From positions 62,001 to 126,000 of the forward strand of contig NZ_JAPQNS010000010.1 of the NCBI RefSeq assembly GCF_028867935.1: 64,000 nucleotides of DNA, read 5' to 3'. The notes beneath the pieces were generated by a model, which did not search any database, was not told the origin of the DNA, and saw only the letters and a program-made list of their open reading frames with translations. Each line of letters starts with the position of its first letter. The first letter of the stretch is position 1. Positions 36,431 to 45,358 of this stretch are shown here, in pieces. The stretch is from Flavobacterium sp. SUN052 (lineage in GTDB: Bacteria; Bacteroidota; Bacteroidia; Flavobacteriales; Flavobacteriaceae). A program made the translations under genes and the position numbers.

Positions 36431-36963
36431 CCACCTACACTATTTGCGTTTTTACGTCGAACACCATTGGGTTGCTCAACCGCATCACCATCATTTTTAC
36501 ACGCCGACGTATTAACATCGAAAGCCTGACGGTATCGGAAACCGAACGGAAAGGCGTATCCCGGTTTACGATTGTGATCAAGCACGAATCACGGGACGAA
36601 GTCGAGAAACTTGTTCGGCAGATTCGCAAGATTGTGGAGGTGTTGGCTGTCTTTGGCTACCTCAACGATGAGATCGTATTTAATGAAATCGCTTTGTTCA
36701 AAATATCAACCCCTCTTGGCGGTCAAACGCTTGATGTTGAGATGGTTAATAAAAAGTACAAAGCATGGGTTGTGTACTGGGGCCTCGATTATGTTGTGAT
36801 TGAGAAGACAGGCACTGAGGAAGAAATCTTTGATTTTTTCGCTTATCTCCGGTTGCAGCACGAGATTCTGGAGTTCGTCCGCTCAGGCCGGGTAGCTGTT
36901 GGGAAAACTGAACAGGGACTGGTTGAATATCTCCCCGAGGCTGAGTGGGCGTATTATTTATAA
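36427..36963 (+). CDS. ilvN: Acetolactate synthase small (regulatory) subunit
   Basis: The small subunit activates the catalytic subunit and gives valine feedback control. The 178 residues begin with an ACT domain (TYTICVFTSNTIGLLNRITIIFTRRRINIESL, about 3-34), followed by a second ACT-like domain in the C-terminal half. This is the longer type with both domains. It overlaps ilvB by four bases and lies 43 bases before ilvC. Confidence 0.94.
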   Translation: MTTYTICVFTSNTIGLLNRITIIFTRRRINIESLTVSETERKGVSRFTIVIKHESRDEVEKLVRQIRKIVEVLAVFGYLNDEIVFNEIALFKISTPLGGQTLDVEMVNKKYKAWVVYWGLDYVVIEKTGTEEEIFDFFAYLRLQHEILEFVRSGRVAVGKTEQGLVEYLPEAEWAYYL

Positions 36964-37006
36964 GCTTGAAACCACTAATTTTTACAATCTAAATATAGTA
37001 CCTAGC

Positions 37007-38050
37007 ATGGCACAAATTAACTTCGGCGGCACGGTCGAAAACGTCGTAACCCGTGAAGAATTTCCTCTTGACAAAGCCCTTGATGTACTCAGCAACGAGA
37101 CTATCGCTGTAATTGGTTATGGTGTACAAGGTCCTGGTCAGTCGCTCAACATGCGCGATAATGGATTCAACGTAATTGTTGGTCAGCGGAAAGGTAAGAC
37201 TTACGACAAGGCCGTGGCCGACGGATGGGTTCCGGGCGAAACCTTGTTCGAAATCGACGAGGCTTTGGAGCGTGGTACAATCATTTGCTTCCTGTTGTCA
37301 GATGCTGCTCAGATTGAACTGTGGCCAACGGTGAAAGCTGCGCTGAAGCCCGGCAAGTCACTGTATTTCTCGCACGGTTTTGGTGTGACGTATAAAGAGA
37401 AAACGGGTATTGTTCCTCCTGCCGATGTCGATGTATTTCTGGTAGCTCCAAAAGGCTCTGGTACGTCGTTGCGCCGGTTATTTGTGGAAGGTAAAGGATT
37501 GAATTCAAGCTTTGCTATCTATCAGGATGCCAGTGGAAACGCTCGCGAAAAATGTATCGCAATGGGTATTGGCGTAGGTTCAGGCTACCTGTTCGAAACT
37601 GATTTCTACAAAGAAGTAACATCCGATTTGACTGGCGAACGGGGTACGTTGATGGGCGCTATTCAGGGTATTTTTGCAGCTCAGTACGAAGTATTGCGCG
37701 CCAATGGCCACAGCCCTTCAGAAGCTTTTAACGAAACAGTTGAAGAACTGACTCAGTCGTTGATGCCGCTTGTGGCTGAAAACGGAATGGATTGGATGTA
37801 CGCCAACTGCTCGACCACGGCCCAGCGCGGTGCTCTCGACTGGTGGAAACCTTTTCGCGACGCTACGAAGCCCGTTTTTGAGCAATTATATAACTCTGTA
37901 AAAACGCAGGAACAGGCTGAAATCAGCATCACCCGCAACTCGCAGCCCGATTACCGCGAGAAACTCGAGGTTGAACTGAGCGAACTTCGCGATTCTGAAA
38001 TGTGGCAGGCTGGTGCAGCAGTACGCAACCTGCGCCCAGAAAGAAGCTAG
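37007..38050 (+). CDS. ilvC: Ketol-acid reductoisomerase
   Basis: IlvC isomerises and reduces acetolactate or acetohydroxybutyrate with NAD(P)H. The 347 residues have the Rossmann motif GYGVQGPGQSLNMRDNG (about 35-51), the NAD(P)-discriminating loop near VGQRKGKTY, and the Mg-binding Asp/Glu residues in the knotted C-terminal domain (DLTGERGTLMG). The ATG at 37007 (MAQINFGG) fits the family; an open frame starting at 36899 would overlap ilvN. Confidence 0.96.
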   Translation: MAQINFGGTVENVVTREEFPLDKALDVLSNETIAVIGYGVQGPGQSLNMRDNGFNVIVGQRKGKTYDKAVADGWVPGETLFEIDEALERGTIICFLLSDAAQIELWPTVKAALKPGKSLYFSHGFGVTYKEKTGIVPPADVDVFLVAPKGSGTSLRRLFVEGKGLNSSFAIYQDASGNAREKCIAMGIGVGSGYLFETDFYKEVTSDLTGERGTLMGAIQGIFAAQYEVLRANGHSPSEAFNETVEELTQSLMPLVAENGMDWMYANCSTTAQRGALDWWKPFRDATKPVFEQLYNSVKTQEQAEISITRNSQPDYREKLEVELSELRDSEMWQAGAAVRNLRPERS

Positions 38051-38075
38051 GTTCTAAAGTCAAATTGACATACAA

Positions 38076-38160
38076 GAAACACGGATTTAACCGATAAAAC
38101 TGATTAGAGCGGAGATAAAATCTGTTTAAATCCGTTGTATCTGTTGAATCCGTGTTTCTA
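38076..38160. repeat. Inverted repeat of AGAAACACGGATT words before ilvA
   Basis: The left arm (38076-38107) and right arm (38121-38160) begin and end with the exact reverse complements AGAAACACGGATT and AATCCGTGTTTCT. They pair over about 30 bases with about 25 matches. The hairpin would end eight bases before the ilvA start. Confidence 0.9.
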
Positions 38161-38168
38161 TTCATTTT

Positions 38169-39434
38169 ATGCTGGCCGACAACACACTGCAAATTCCCGA
38201 CCTCGATAATATTTACCTCGCTGCCGACCGGCTTCGTGGTATTGCTACTCATACCCCTTTACAGGAAAATCTGAACCTGTCGGAGCGTTATGGGGCCAAC
38301 ATTTTTCTGAAAAGGGAGGATTTGCAGGTAGTTCGTTCTTATAAAATTCGGGGCGCTTACAACAAAATGGCGGCTCTGCCCCAAGAGGCATTGGCTAAAG
38401 GGGTGGTTTGCGCGAGTGCTGGCAACCATGCGCAGGGATTAGCCTACGCTTGTCAGAAAATGGGCGTAAGAGGCACCATTTTTATGCCCACTACTACGCC
38501 GAACCAGAAGGTGAAACAGGTAAAACTATTCGGGAAAGAGTTTGTAGAGGTCGTGCTGATCGGTGATACCTACGACGACGCCTACTATGCCGCCACCGAA
38601 TACGTAAAAACCCACGAAAGTACGTTTGTCCACCCCTTCGATGATGTACTGGTGATGGAAGGACAAGGCACGGTGGGGCTGGAGATCTTCAAAGATTCCA
38701 ACTTCAAAATTGACTACCTACTGATGGCCATCGGTGGGGGAGGGTTGGCGTCGGGTGTTTCAACGGTGTTTAAACAACTAAGTCCAAAGACCAAACTCAT
38801 TGGTGTAGAGCCGCTTGGTTCGCCTTCTATGAAGGTTTCGATCGACGAAGGCCATGTTGTCGCGCTGGACGAAATTGACAAGTTTGTGGATGGCGCTGCC
38901 GTAAAACGGGTAGGAGACACCACCTTCGAGATTTGCCGCCAAAACCTTGACCGTGTAATTCTGGTGCCAGAAGGCAAAGTCTGCACCACCATTCTGCAAC
39001 TCTACAACGAAGAGGCAATTGTAGCGGAGCCAGCAGGTGCTCTAAGTATTGCGGCCTTAGACTTTATAAAGGACGAGATCAAAGGTAAAAACGTAGTGTG
39101 CCTGGTTGGGGGTGGTAATAACGACATCACCCGGACCGAAGAAATTAAAGAGCGTTCATTGCTCTACGAGGGGCTAAAGCACTATTTCATCATTCGATTT
39201 GCCCAGCGGGCCGGTGCGATGCGGGAATTCCTCAGCGAAGTGCTCGGCCCTACCGACGACATCGCTATGTTTGATTATTCCAAGAAAACAAATCGTGAGC
39301 GCGGCCCGGCACTTGTTGGTATTGAACTCAAAAAGCGTGAAGATTTTGAGCCGCTAATTGAACGAATGAAGACTGCCAAAATTCAGTTTGAGTACATCAA
39401 CGATAAGCCCGCGTTGTTTGAGTTTTTGATTTAA
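38169..39434 (+). CDS. ilvA: Threonine dehydratase (threonine ammonia-lyase)
   Basis: This PLP enzyme makes 2-oxobutyrate from threonine, the classical entry to isoleucine. The 421 residues have the PLP lysine in SYKIRGAYNK (about 58-67), the phosphate-binding glycine loop GGGGLASG (about 185-192), and one ACT-like regulatory domain from about 330, which predicts allosteric control. Length suits single-ACT biosynthetic or YgkK-like forms. It is the second route to 2-oxobutyrate in this cluster beside citramalate synthase. Confidence 0.93.
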   Translation: MLADNTLQIPDLDNIYLAADRLRGIATHTPLQENLNLSERYGANIFLKREDLQVVRSYKIRGAYNKMAALPQEALAKGVVCASAGNHAQGLAYACQKMGVRGTIFMPTTTPNQKVKQVKLFGKEFVEVVLIGDTYDDAYYAATEYVKTHESTFVHPFDDVLVMEGQGTVGLEIFKDSNFKIDYLLMAIGGGGLASGVSTVFKQLSPKTKLIGVEPLGSPSMKVSIDEGHVVALDEIDKFVDGAAVKRVGDTTFEICRQNLDRVILVPEGKVCTTILQLYNEEAIVAEPAGALSIAALDFIKDEIKGKNVVCLVGGGNNDITRTEEIKERSLLYEGLKHYFIIRFAQRAGAMREFLSEVLGPTDDIAMFDYSKKTNRERGPALVGIELKKREDFEPLIERMKTAKIQFEYINDKPALFEFLI

Positions 39435-39446
39435 GCGTTCCCGCTC

Positions 39447-40337
39447 ATGCTCCGCGTTCCGTCTTCCATTCTGCCCAATCAGTTTCAATCGCTGAATATT
39501 CGGCGTTCCGAAACGTCGGATCGCGATGCATCGGAGATGACTTTTGTGGCCTATCGGAGTGATGTATACCCTGAACGGAATGAAGTTTTTTTCGAGGAGC
39601 ACGCCGTGATTGTGGTGTTAGAAGGAGAAAAGAAATTCAGTTCACCCACGCAAGAGCTACACGTATCGAAAGGCCAAATCTTGTTTTTCCAGCGCGGGTG
39701 CTATTCCATGAATGAGTCCATCGACGCGAACTACAAAAGCCTGGTGTTTTTTGTGAATGAGAAGATGCTCAAGGAGTTTGTGAGTCAGCACCTGACGATA
39801 TTTCAGACGAAGAATGGAGCTATGGCGGCCCATTCCTTACCTGATTCGCTCATTCTTTCTATGTTGTCGTCTCCTACCTTCACCACATTTATACAGTCGT
39901 TGCTGCCCTATTTTGGCACTAATGCGCGATTCCTGAACGAGATACTACGACTCAAATTCCAGGAGCTATTGTTGCACTTACTCGAATTGGATACAACAGG
40001 CCAATTGCGAGCCATGCTATGGCATATTTACGAAGGTCAGAAAACAGATCTCGACTTTTTGATGAATACCTATTTGCTAAAACCACTGTCAATGAGTGAA
40101 TTGGCTCGCTTGTCGGGTCGGAGCTTATCGGCCTTCAAGCGCGACTTCGAAAGTCATTTCCAGATTTCACCCGGTCACTGGATACGGCAAAAACGGCTTG
40201 AACACGCTCAGTTTCTGCTTCGAAATACAGACAAAAACGTATCGGAAGTGAGTATGGAAATTGGGTACGAAAGTGTATCCCATTTTATTAAAGCCTATAA
40301 ATCGAAATACGGTTTTACACCCAAACGGGTAGTTTGA
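39447..40337 (+). CDS. AraC-family transcriptional regulator
   Basis: The 296-residue protein has an N-terminal cupin-like sensor region (about 15-110, with [14 protein letters not shown]) and a C-terminal AraC DNA-binding domain (about 195-296). This has two helix-turn-helix units, [25 protein letters not shown] and [32 protein letters not shown]. The domains and length are normal. It lies 12 bases after ilvA and 94 bases before leuC in the same direction, so it may be co-transcribed with the cluster it regulates. The ligand is unknown. Confidence 0.9.
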   Translation: MLRVPSSILPNQFQSLNIRRSETSDRDASEMTFVAYRSDVYPERNEVFFEEHAVIVVLEGEKKFSSPTQELHVSKGQILFFQRGCYSMNESIDANYKSLVFFVNEKMLKEFVSQHLTIFQTKNGAMAAHSLPDSLILSMLSSPTFTTFIQSLLPYFGTNARFLNEILRLKFQELLLHLLELDTTGQLRAMLWHIYEGQKTDLDFLMNTYLLKPLSMSELARLSGRSLSAFKRDFESHFQISPGHWIRQKRLEHAQFLLRNTDKNVSEVSMEIGYESVSHFIKAYKSKYGFTPKRVV

Positions 40338-40431
40338 GCTAAAATCGCTATTTACTGGACGAGCAGCGGGATGTGTAGCAAACTCGAACTCCTCACCTTT
40401 GTATCTACGTATCAAGTTATCCGCTATAACA

Positions 40432-41832
40432 ATGAGTACCCCAAAAACCTTGTTTGATAAAGTGTGGGACGCCCACGTTATCCGGCATGTCGACGATGGC
40501 CCCGATGTGCTGTTTATCGACCGCCATTTTATCCACGAAGTGACCAGCCCGGTCGCTTTTCTAGGACTTGAAGGCCGTGGCGCTCCTGTGTTGTTTTCAG
40601 AACGCACTTTTGCGACGGCCGACCACAACACGCCTACGCTCAACCAGCATTTGCCTGTAGCCGATCCGCTGTCGGCTAATCAGTTGGCAGCTCTGGAGCG
40701 TAATGCTAATAAATATCACATTTCGCACTGGGGGCTTGGCCACGAAAAAAACGGTATCGTACACGTAGTTGGTCCTGAAAATGGGATCACGCTGCCCGGT
40801 ATGACCATCGTTTGTGGTGATTCACACACCTCAACCCACGGTGCGTTTGGGGCTATTGCGTTTGGTATCGGTACATCGGAAGTCGAAATGGTACTGGCTA
40901 CACAGTGTATCATGCAGCCTAAACCCAAGAAAATGCGTATTTCCGTAAACGGAACGCTGGGTAAAGGAGTGCTTCCCAAAGATGTTGCCCTGTATATTAT
41001 TTCGCAGATTTCGGCTAGTGGTGCCACTGGCTATTTTGTTGAATATGCAGGTGATGTGTTTGCCAACATGAGCATGGAAGGCCGTATGACGGTTTGTAAC
41101 ATGAGCATCGAAATGGGCGCACGGGGAGGTATGGTTGCTCCCGACGAAACAACACTTAATTACCTGAATGGTCGCGAATTAGCGCCCAAAGGCGAACAAT
41201 GGGATAAGCTTGTTCCATATTGGCAAACACTTAAAACCGACGAAGGGGCTACATACGACCTCGACCTGACTTTTGAGGCAGCCAACATTGAACCGCAGAT
41301 CACCTATGGTACCAACCCTGGTATGGGAACTGGTGTTACGAAGCAGATTCCGCTGGGCGAATCGATGAAAGATGGCGGAGCAAGCTATCAGAAATCGTTG
41401 CAATACATGGGTTTTGCCGAAAACGAATCGATGATTGGCAAGCCTATTGATTTTGTGTTTTTAGGTAGCTGCACCAATGGTCGCATTGAAGATTTCCGGG
41501 CCTTTGCATCCGTAGTTAAAGGTCGCAAGAAAGCCGACAACGTTACGGCGTGGCTGGTTCCGGGTTCACACATTGTCGAAAAGCAGATTAAAGACGAAGG
41601 CATCTTGGACGTGCTGAACCAGGCTGGATTTGAACTTCGTCAGCCTGGTTGTTCAGCTTGCCTGGCCATGAACGAAGACAAAGTTCCGGCTGGTAAATAC
41701 GCTGTTTCAACCTCAAACCGCAACTTCGAAGGTCGTCAGGGACCGGGTGCCCGCACTTTGCTGGCCAGCCCTCTTGTAGCAGCCGCTGCCGCCGTTACTG
41801 GCGTTGTAACCGACCCCCGTCAATTAATGTAA
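40432..41832 (+). CDS. leuC: 3-isopropylmalate / citramalate dehydratase large subunit
   Basis: LeuC with LeuD isomerises 2-isopropylmalate to 3-isopropylmalate, and the same enzyme commonly acts on citramalate. The 466 residues contain the [4Fe-4S] cysteines in [12 protein letters not shown] (about 346) and [10 protein letters not shown] (about 406-409), plus [21 protein letters not shown]. The ATG at 40432 ([10 protein letters not shown]) gives the family N-terminus. leuD follows after seven bases. Confidence 0.96.
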   Translation: MSTPKTLFDKVWDAHVIRHVDDGPDVLFIDRHFIHEVTSPVAFLGLEGRGAPVLFSERTFATADHNTPTLNQHLPVADPLSANQLAALERNANKYHISHWGLGHEKNGIVHVVGPENGITLPGMTIVCGDSHTSTHGAFGAIAFGIGTSEVEMVLATQCIMQPKPKKMRISVNGTLGKGVLPKDVALYIISQISASGATGYFVEYAGDVFANMSMEGRMTVCNMSIEMGARGGMVAPDETTLNYLNGRELAPKGEQWDKLVPYWQTLKTDEGATYDLDLTFEAANIEPQITYGTNPGMGTGVTKQIPLGESMKDGGASYQKSLQYMGFAENESMIGKPIDFVFLGSCTNGRIEDFRAFASVVKGRKKADNVTAWLVPGSHIVEKQIKDEGILDVLNQAGFELRQPGCSACLAMNEDKVPAGKYAVSTSNRNFEGRQGPGARTLLASPLVAAAAAVTGVVTDPRQLM

Positions 41833-41839
41833 CTCGATC

Positions 41840-42436
41840 ATGGCTTACGATAAATTCACCATACTACGCAGCAGTGCCGTTCCGATGCCGACCGAAAACG
41901 TCGATACGGACCAGATTATCCCCGCCCGTTTTTTGAAAGCCACCGAGCGGGTTGGATTCGGCGACAACCTTTTCCGCGACTGGCGGTACAACAGCGACAA
42001 TACACCGAAAGCAGATTTCGTGCTTAACAATCCGACTTACCAAGGTAAAATTCTGGTAGGCGGCAAAAACTTTGGTAGCGGGTCGAGCCGCGAACACGCA
42101 GCATGGGCACTTTACGACTACAGCTTTCGCTGTGTCGTGTCGAGCTTTTTTGCCGATATTTTCAAGGGAAACGCCCTGAACATCGGTATTCTGCCCGTAC
42201 AGGTTACCCCCGAATTTCTGGAAAAGATATTCGCTGCTATCGCAGCTGATCCAACCACCGAACTGGAAGTGAACCTGCCTGAGCAGACCATCACATTACT
42301 AGCTACGGGGGACAGCGAATCGTTTGCGATCAACAGCTACAAAAAGGATAACCTCACCAATGGCTACGACGACATCGACTATCTGCTGTCGATGCGCCAG
42401 GAAATAGAAGCTTTTGCCGAAACGAGACCGTTCTAA
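41840..42436 (+). CDS. leuD: 3-isopropylmalate / citramalate dehydratase small subunit
   Basis: This small subunit carries substrate-recognition residues of the isomerase. The 198 residues include [15 protein letters not shown] (about 13-27) and the swivelling-domain motif [18 protein letters not shown] (about 75-92). Length is typical. It follows leuC closely, and an inverted repeat separates it from cimA. Confidence 0.96.
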   Translation: MAYDKFTILRSSAVPMPTENVDTDQIIPARFLKATERVGFGDNLFRDWRYNSDNTPKADFVLNNPTYQGKILVGGKNFGSGSSREHAAWALYDYSFRCVVSSFFADIFKGNALNIGILPVQVTPEFLEKIFAAIAADPTTELEVNLPEQTITLLATGDSESFAINSYKKDNLTNGYDDIDYLLSMRQEIEAFAETRPF

Positions 42437-42523
42437 AGAGCAAAAGAATGCAAAGCGTGAAAGAGCGAACTGCTAAGACATTTCTTTCACGCTTTCATTC
42501 TTATACTCTTTCACTCTTTGCAC
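42435..42523. repeat. Inverted repeat of AAAGAGTGAAAG words before cimA
   Basis: The left arm (42435-42464) and the right arm (42483-42511) are reverse complements except for a 3-base mismatch and one bulge. The right arm continues with another CACTCTTTGCAC unit up to the ATG at 42524. The words match those before fabD at 3877-4003. Confidence 0.9.
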
Positions 42524-44047
42524 ATGAAAACCCGCCGTTATATTGAAATTATGGATACGACGCTCCGCGATGGTGAACAAACCAGCGGAGTATCGTTTTC
42601 GGCGTCTGAAAAACTCGCGCTGGCTCAGTTACTGCTCACCGAAGTGAAGGTAGATCGGGTAGAGGTAGCTTCGGCACGGGTGTCGGCAGGCGAGCTGGAA
42701 GCCGTACAGCAAATAACCCAATGGGCAGACAGAGTAGGCTTACTCGACAAAGTTGAAGTGCTTACCTTCGTTGATGGTCAAGCCTCCCTTGACTGGATGA
42801 AGGCATCGGGTGCAACCGTAATGAACCTTCTGACTAAAGGTTCGTTGAATCACCTGACGCATCAACTTAAGAAAACGCCTGAGGCTCACTTCTCTGATAT
42901 TCAGCAGGTAATTAGTTGTGCAGAATTCTCTGGTATACATACCAATGTTTATCTGGAAGATTGGAGTAATGGGATGCGCAACTCGCCCGAGTATGTGCTT
43001 CAATATTTAGATTTTCTCCAGACGCAGCCTATCCGCCGGGTGTTGCTTCCCGATACATTAGGTGTACTAACTCCCGCTGAGAGCTACACATTTGTTAGTC
43101 AGTTGGTGAACCGTTACCCAACCCTACACTTCGATTTCCACGCCCATAACGACTATGATCTTGGTGTAGCCAATGTTATGGAAGCGATACGGGCCGGAGC
43201 CCATGGGATTCACCTAACCGTTAATGGCTTGGGCGAACGAGCGGGTAATGCGCCCATGGCGAGCACCATTGCCGTTTTACGTGATTTTATGCCCGATGTG
43301 CGAATGGGTGTAGTTGAGAAATCACTGTACAGAGTTAGTAAGATTGTTGAGACGTTTTCGGGTCTTCGAATTCCCGACAACAAGCCCGTAGTAGGCGACA
43401 ATGTTTTTACCCAAACGGCCGGTATTCACGCCGACGGAGACAAGAAGAACAACTTGTACTTTAATGCGCTGCTACCCGAAAGGTTTGGTCGTAAGCGGAG
43501 CTACGCCCTCGGTAAAATGTCGGGTAAGGCCAACATTGATAATAACCTGCGCGAACTGGGGATTCAATTGTCGGACGATGATTTGAAAAAAGTAACGCAG
43601 CGGGTTATCGAACTGGGTGATCTGAAAGAAGTAGTCACCCGGGAAGATTTGCCCTATGTTATCGCTGACGTATTAAATACCAATGCGATAGCGTCGCGAG
43701 TTGAGGTGCTAAATTATGTGTTGACGCACTCTAAAGACCTGAAACCCTCAGCTACACTGCGGGTACGGGTCGATGAAGAGCTGTTTGAAGAAAACGCGCA
43801 GGGCGATGGGCAGTACGATGCATTTATGAATGCGCTGAAGAAAATTTACAGCCGCAAAAAAATGACCCTGCCCATGCTCACTGACTATGCCGTTCGTATT
43901 CCGACTGGTGGACGAACTGATGCCTTGTGCGAGACCATTATTACCTGGAAATCCAAAAATCACGAATTTAAAACAAGGGGACTCGATTCCGATCAAACCG
44001 TATCGGCGATCAAGGCAACCCAAAAAATGCTGAATACTTTAGATTAA
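42524..44047 (+). CDS. cimA: (R)-citramalate synthase (Leptospira CimA type)
   Basis: CimA condenses pyruvate and acetyl-CoA to citramalate, leading to 2-oxobutyrate for isoleucine. The 507 residues have the HMGL-like barrel with [16 protein letters not shown] (10-25), the DFHAHNDYDLGVAN metal-binding stretch, NGLGERAGNAPM and VFTQTAGIHADGDKKNNLY. A full C-terminal regulatory domain ends with PTGGRTDALCETIITW. As I recall it, the sequence tracks Leptospira CimA more closely than LeuA, including VEVASARVSAGELE and NLLTKGSLNHL. The ATG at 42524 is preferred. leuB overlaps its stop by one base. Confidence 0.85.
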   Translation: MKTRRYIEIMDTTLRDGEQTSGVSFSASEKLALAQLLLTEVKVDRVEVASARVSAGELEAVQQITQWADRVGLLDKVEVLTFVDGQASLDWMKASGATVMNLLTKGSLNHLTHQLKKTPEAHFSDIQQVISCAEFSGIHTNVYLEDWSNGMRNSPEYVLQYLDFLQTQPIRRVLLPDTLGVLTPAESYTFVSQLVNRYPTLHFDFHAHNDYDLGVANVMEAIRAGAHGIHLTVNGLGERAGNAPMASTIAVLRDFMPDVRMGVVEKSLYRVSKIVETFSGLRIPDNKPVVGDNVFTQTAGIHADGDKKNNLYFNALLPERFGRKRSYALGKMSGKANIDNNLRELGIQLSDDDLKKVTQRVIELGDLKEVVTREDLPYVIADVLNTNAIASRVEVLNYVLTHSKDLKPSATLRVRVDEELFEENAQGDGQYDAFMNALKKIYSRKKMTLPMLTDYAVRIPTGGRTDALCETIITWKSKNHEFKTRGLDSDQTVSAIKATQKMLNTLD

Positions 44048-45123
44048 TGGCAAATAAACATATTCTTGTGGTTCCCGGCGATGGTATCGGGGCCGAAGTA
44101 ACCACCGTAGGCAAGCAGGTTTTAGGAGCTATTGCCAAAAAATTTGGTCATGAATTCACCTACGATGAAGCCCTGATTGGCCACGTTGCAATTGAAGCCA
44201 CTGGCTCGCCACTGCCTGCCGAAACCCTAGCCAAAATGAAGGCTGCCGATGCGGTTCTTTTTGGTGCGGTAGGTCACCCCAAATACGATAACGACCCATC
44301 TGCCAAAGTGCGGCCTGAGCAAGGATTGTTACAGATGCGGAAAGAGTTGGGTTTGTATGCTAACCTGCGTCCCATCAAACTTTTCGATGAATTGCTTGGC
44401 TCATCAAGCATCAAACCCGAGATTTTGCGCGGTGCCGATATTCTCTTCTTCCGCGAACTGACTGGCGACGTATATTTCGGGAAGCGCGAACGGCTCGATG
44501 ATGGCAATACGGCCTACGACACTATGATCTACAGCAAGTATGAAGTGGAACGTATTGTTCGTAAAGCGTTCGAAGCAGCCCGTACCCGGAGCAAGCGGCT
44601 TTGTTCTGTAGACAAGGCTAATGTACTGGAAAGTAGTCGGTTGTGGCGAGAAGTGGTACAGGCAATTGCTCCCGAATACCCCGATGTAACGGTAGAACAT
44701 CAGTTTATCGATGCTGCGGCTATGCTGCTTATTAAAGATCCAAAGCGGTTTGATGTGGTTGTGACGGGTAACTTGTTCGGTGATATTTTAACGGATGAGG
44801 CATCGCAGATTGCGGGATCAATGGGTATGCTGGCTTCGGCTTCTGTGGGCGATAGCACGGGTGTTTATGAGCCCATTCATGGCTCTGCTCACGACATAAC
44901 CGGTAAAGGTGTGGCCAATCCGCTGGCATCAATTCTATCGGTTGCTCTGATGCTCGATATTTCATTTGGCATGAAAGAAGAGTCAGATGCCGTTATCGCT
45001 GCTGTTGATGCCGTATTAAAAGATGGTTACCGCACCCGCGATATCGCTGATGCCGATACAGCTTCTGATAAACTGTTGAACACGAATCAAATGGGTGATC
45101 AGGTACTGTCGCATTTAGCTTAA
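44047..45123 (+). CDS. leuB: 3-isopropylmalate dehydrogenase
   Basis: LeuB oxidatively decarboxylates 3-isopropylmalate with NAD, and the same family acts on 3-methylmalate in the citramalate route. The 358 residues have PGDGIGAEV (9-17), the FGAVGHPKYD loop, substrate-binding arginines in ANLRPIKLFDELLG and LFFRELTGDVYFG, and the GNLFGDILTDEASQIAGSMG motif (about 238-257). Its ATG overlaps the cimA stop (TAATG), so the two are coupled. That pairing supports a role in the citramalate pathway as well as leucine synthesis. Confidence 0.95.
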   Translation: MANKHILVVPGDGIGAEVTTVGKQVLGAIAKKFGHEFTYDEALIGHVAIEATGSPLPAETLAKMKAADAVLFGAVGHPKYDNDPSAKVRPEQGLLQMRKELGLYANLRPIKLFDELLGSSSIKPEILRGADILFFRELTGDVYFGKRERLDDGNTAYDTMIYSKYEVERIVRKAFEAARTRSKRLCSVDKANVLESSRLWREVVQAIAPEYPDVTVEHQFIDAAAMLLIKDPKRFDVVVTGNLFGDILTDEASQIAGSMGMLASASVGDSTGVYEPIHGSAHDITGKGVANPLASILSVALMLDISFGMKEESDAVIAAVDAVLKDGYRTRDIADADTASDKLLNTNQMGDQVLSHLA

Positions 45124-45140
45124 TAAAATTGTTAATAAGG

Positions 45141-45171
45141 TTTGGACGTTTGATTTGTTCCCTTATTTTTG
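45141..45171 (+). promoter_or_regulatory. Promoter of the leuA leader transcript
   Basis: TTTG (45141-45144), a 19-base spacer and TATTTTTG (45164-45171) match the Bacteroidota consensus exactly. Transcription would start near 45178, at the front edge of the conserved element and about 26 bases before the leader peptide. Confidence 0.8.
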
Positions 45172-45178
45172 TGGTGTA

Positions 45179-45202
45179 ATTACGCCACCAGCGAAATTTC
45201 GC
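45179..45202 (+). promoter_or_regulatory. Second copy of the ilvD/leuA element
   Basis: This block matches 22 of 24 bases of 32309-32332, including the perfect palindrome GCGAAATTTCGC at 45191-45202. The predicted start site puts it at the very 5' end of the transcript. A second near-palindrome, GTGGTGTAATTACGCCAC, overlaps its left part at 45171-45188. Confidence 0.7.
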
Positions 45203-45203
45203 A

Positions 45204-45266
45204 ATGAACTTTACAAGCTATCTTCTTGGAAATCAGCAACTGCTACTGACCTGTAAATGGGCCTAA
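45204..45266 (+). CDS. leuL: Leucine-rich leader peptide of leuA
   Basis: A 20-codon frame, MNFTSYLLGNQQLLLTCKWA, has five leucine codons: CTT CTT at 45222-45227 and CTG CTA CTG at 45240-45248. Its last three codons and stop overlap the first strand (45255-45264) of an antiterminator. A ribosome stalled on the leucine codons would leave that strand free, while one reaching the stop would cover it. The arrangement is that of classical leucine attenuation. Confidence 0.85.
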   Translation: MNFTSYLLGNQQLLLTCKWA

Positions 45267-45324
45267 GAAGGAACGTTTTGTTCACATACCAAAGGCCCAT
45301 TTCTAACTGAAACGGGCCTTTTTT
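45255..45324 (+). terminator. Leucine attenuator: antiterminator and terminator of leuA
   Basis: Strand 1 (AAATGGGCCT, 45255-45264) is perfectly complementary to strand 2 (AGGCCCATTT, 45293-45302). Strand 2 also pairs with strand 3: AAAGGCCC (45291-45298) with GGGCCTTT (45314-45321), extended by TTTC/GAAA inside, and a run of six T from 45319 follows. The two pairings exclude each other. A small GAAC/GTTC hairpin (45271-45283) lies between strands 1 and 2. Confidence 0.88.
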
Positions 45325-45358
45325 ACGCCAATAGTCCATTAATTATCCCTAACGATCA

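Noticed and set aside
36899..37006. Longer IlvC starting at 36899
   Set aside because: The extension overlaps ilvN and does not resemble the family; the ATG at 37007 gives the normal N-terminus.
42518..42523. TTG start two codons upstream of cimA
   Set aside because: The ATG at 42524 is in frame and better placed relative to the preceding hairpin.
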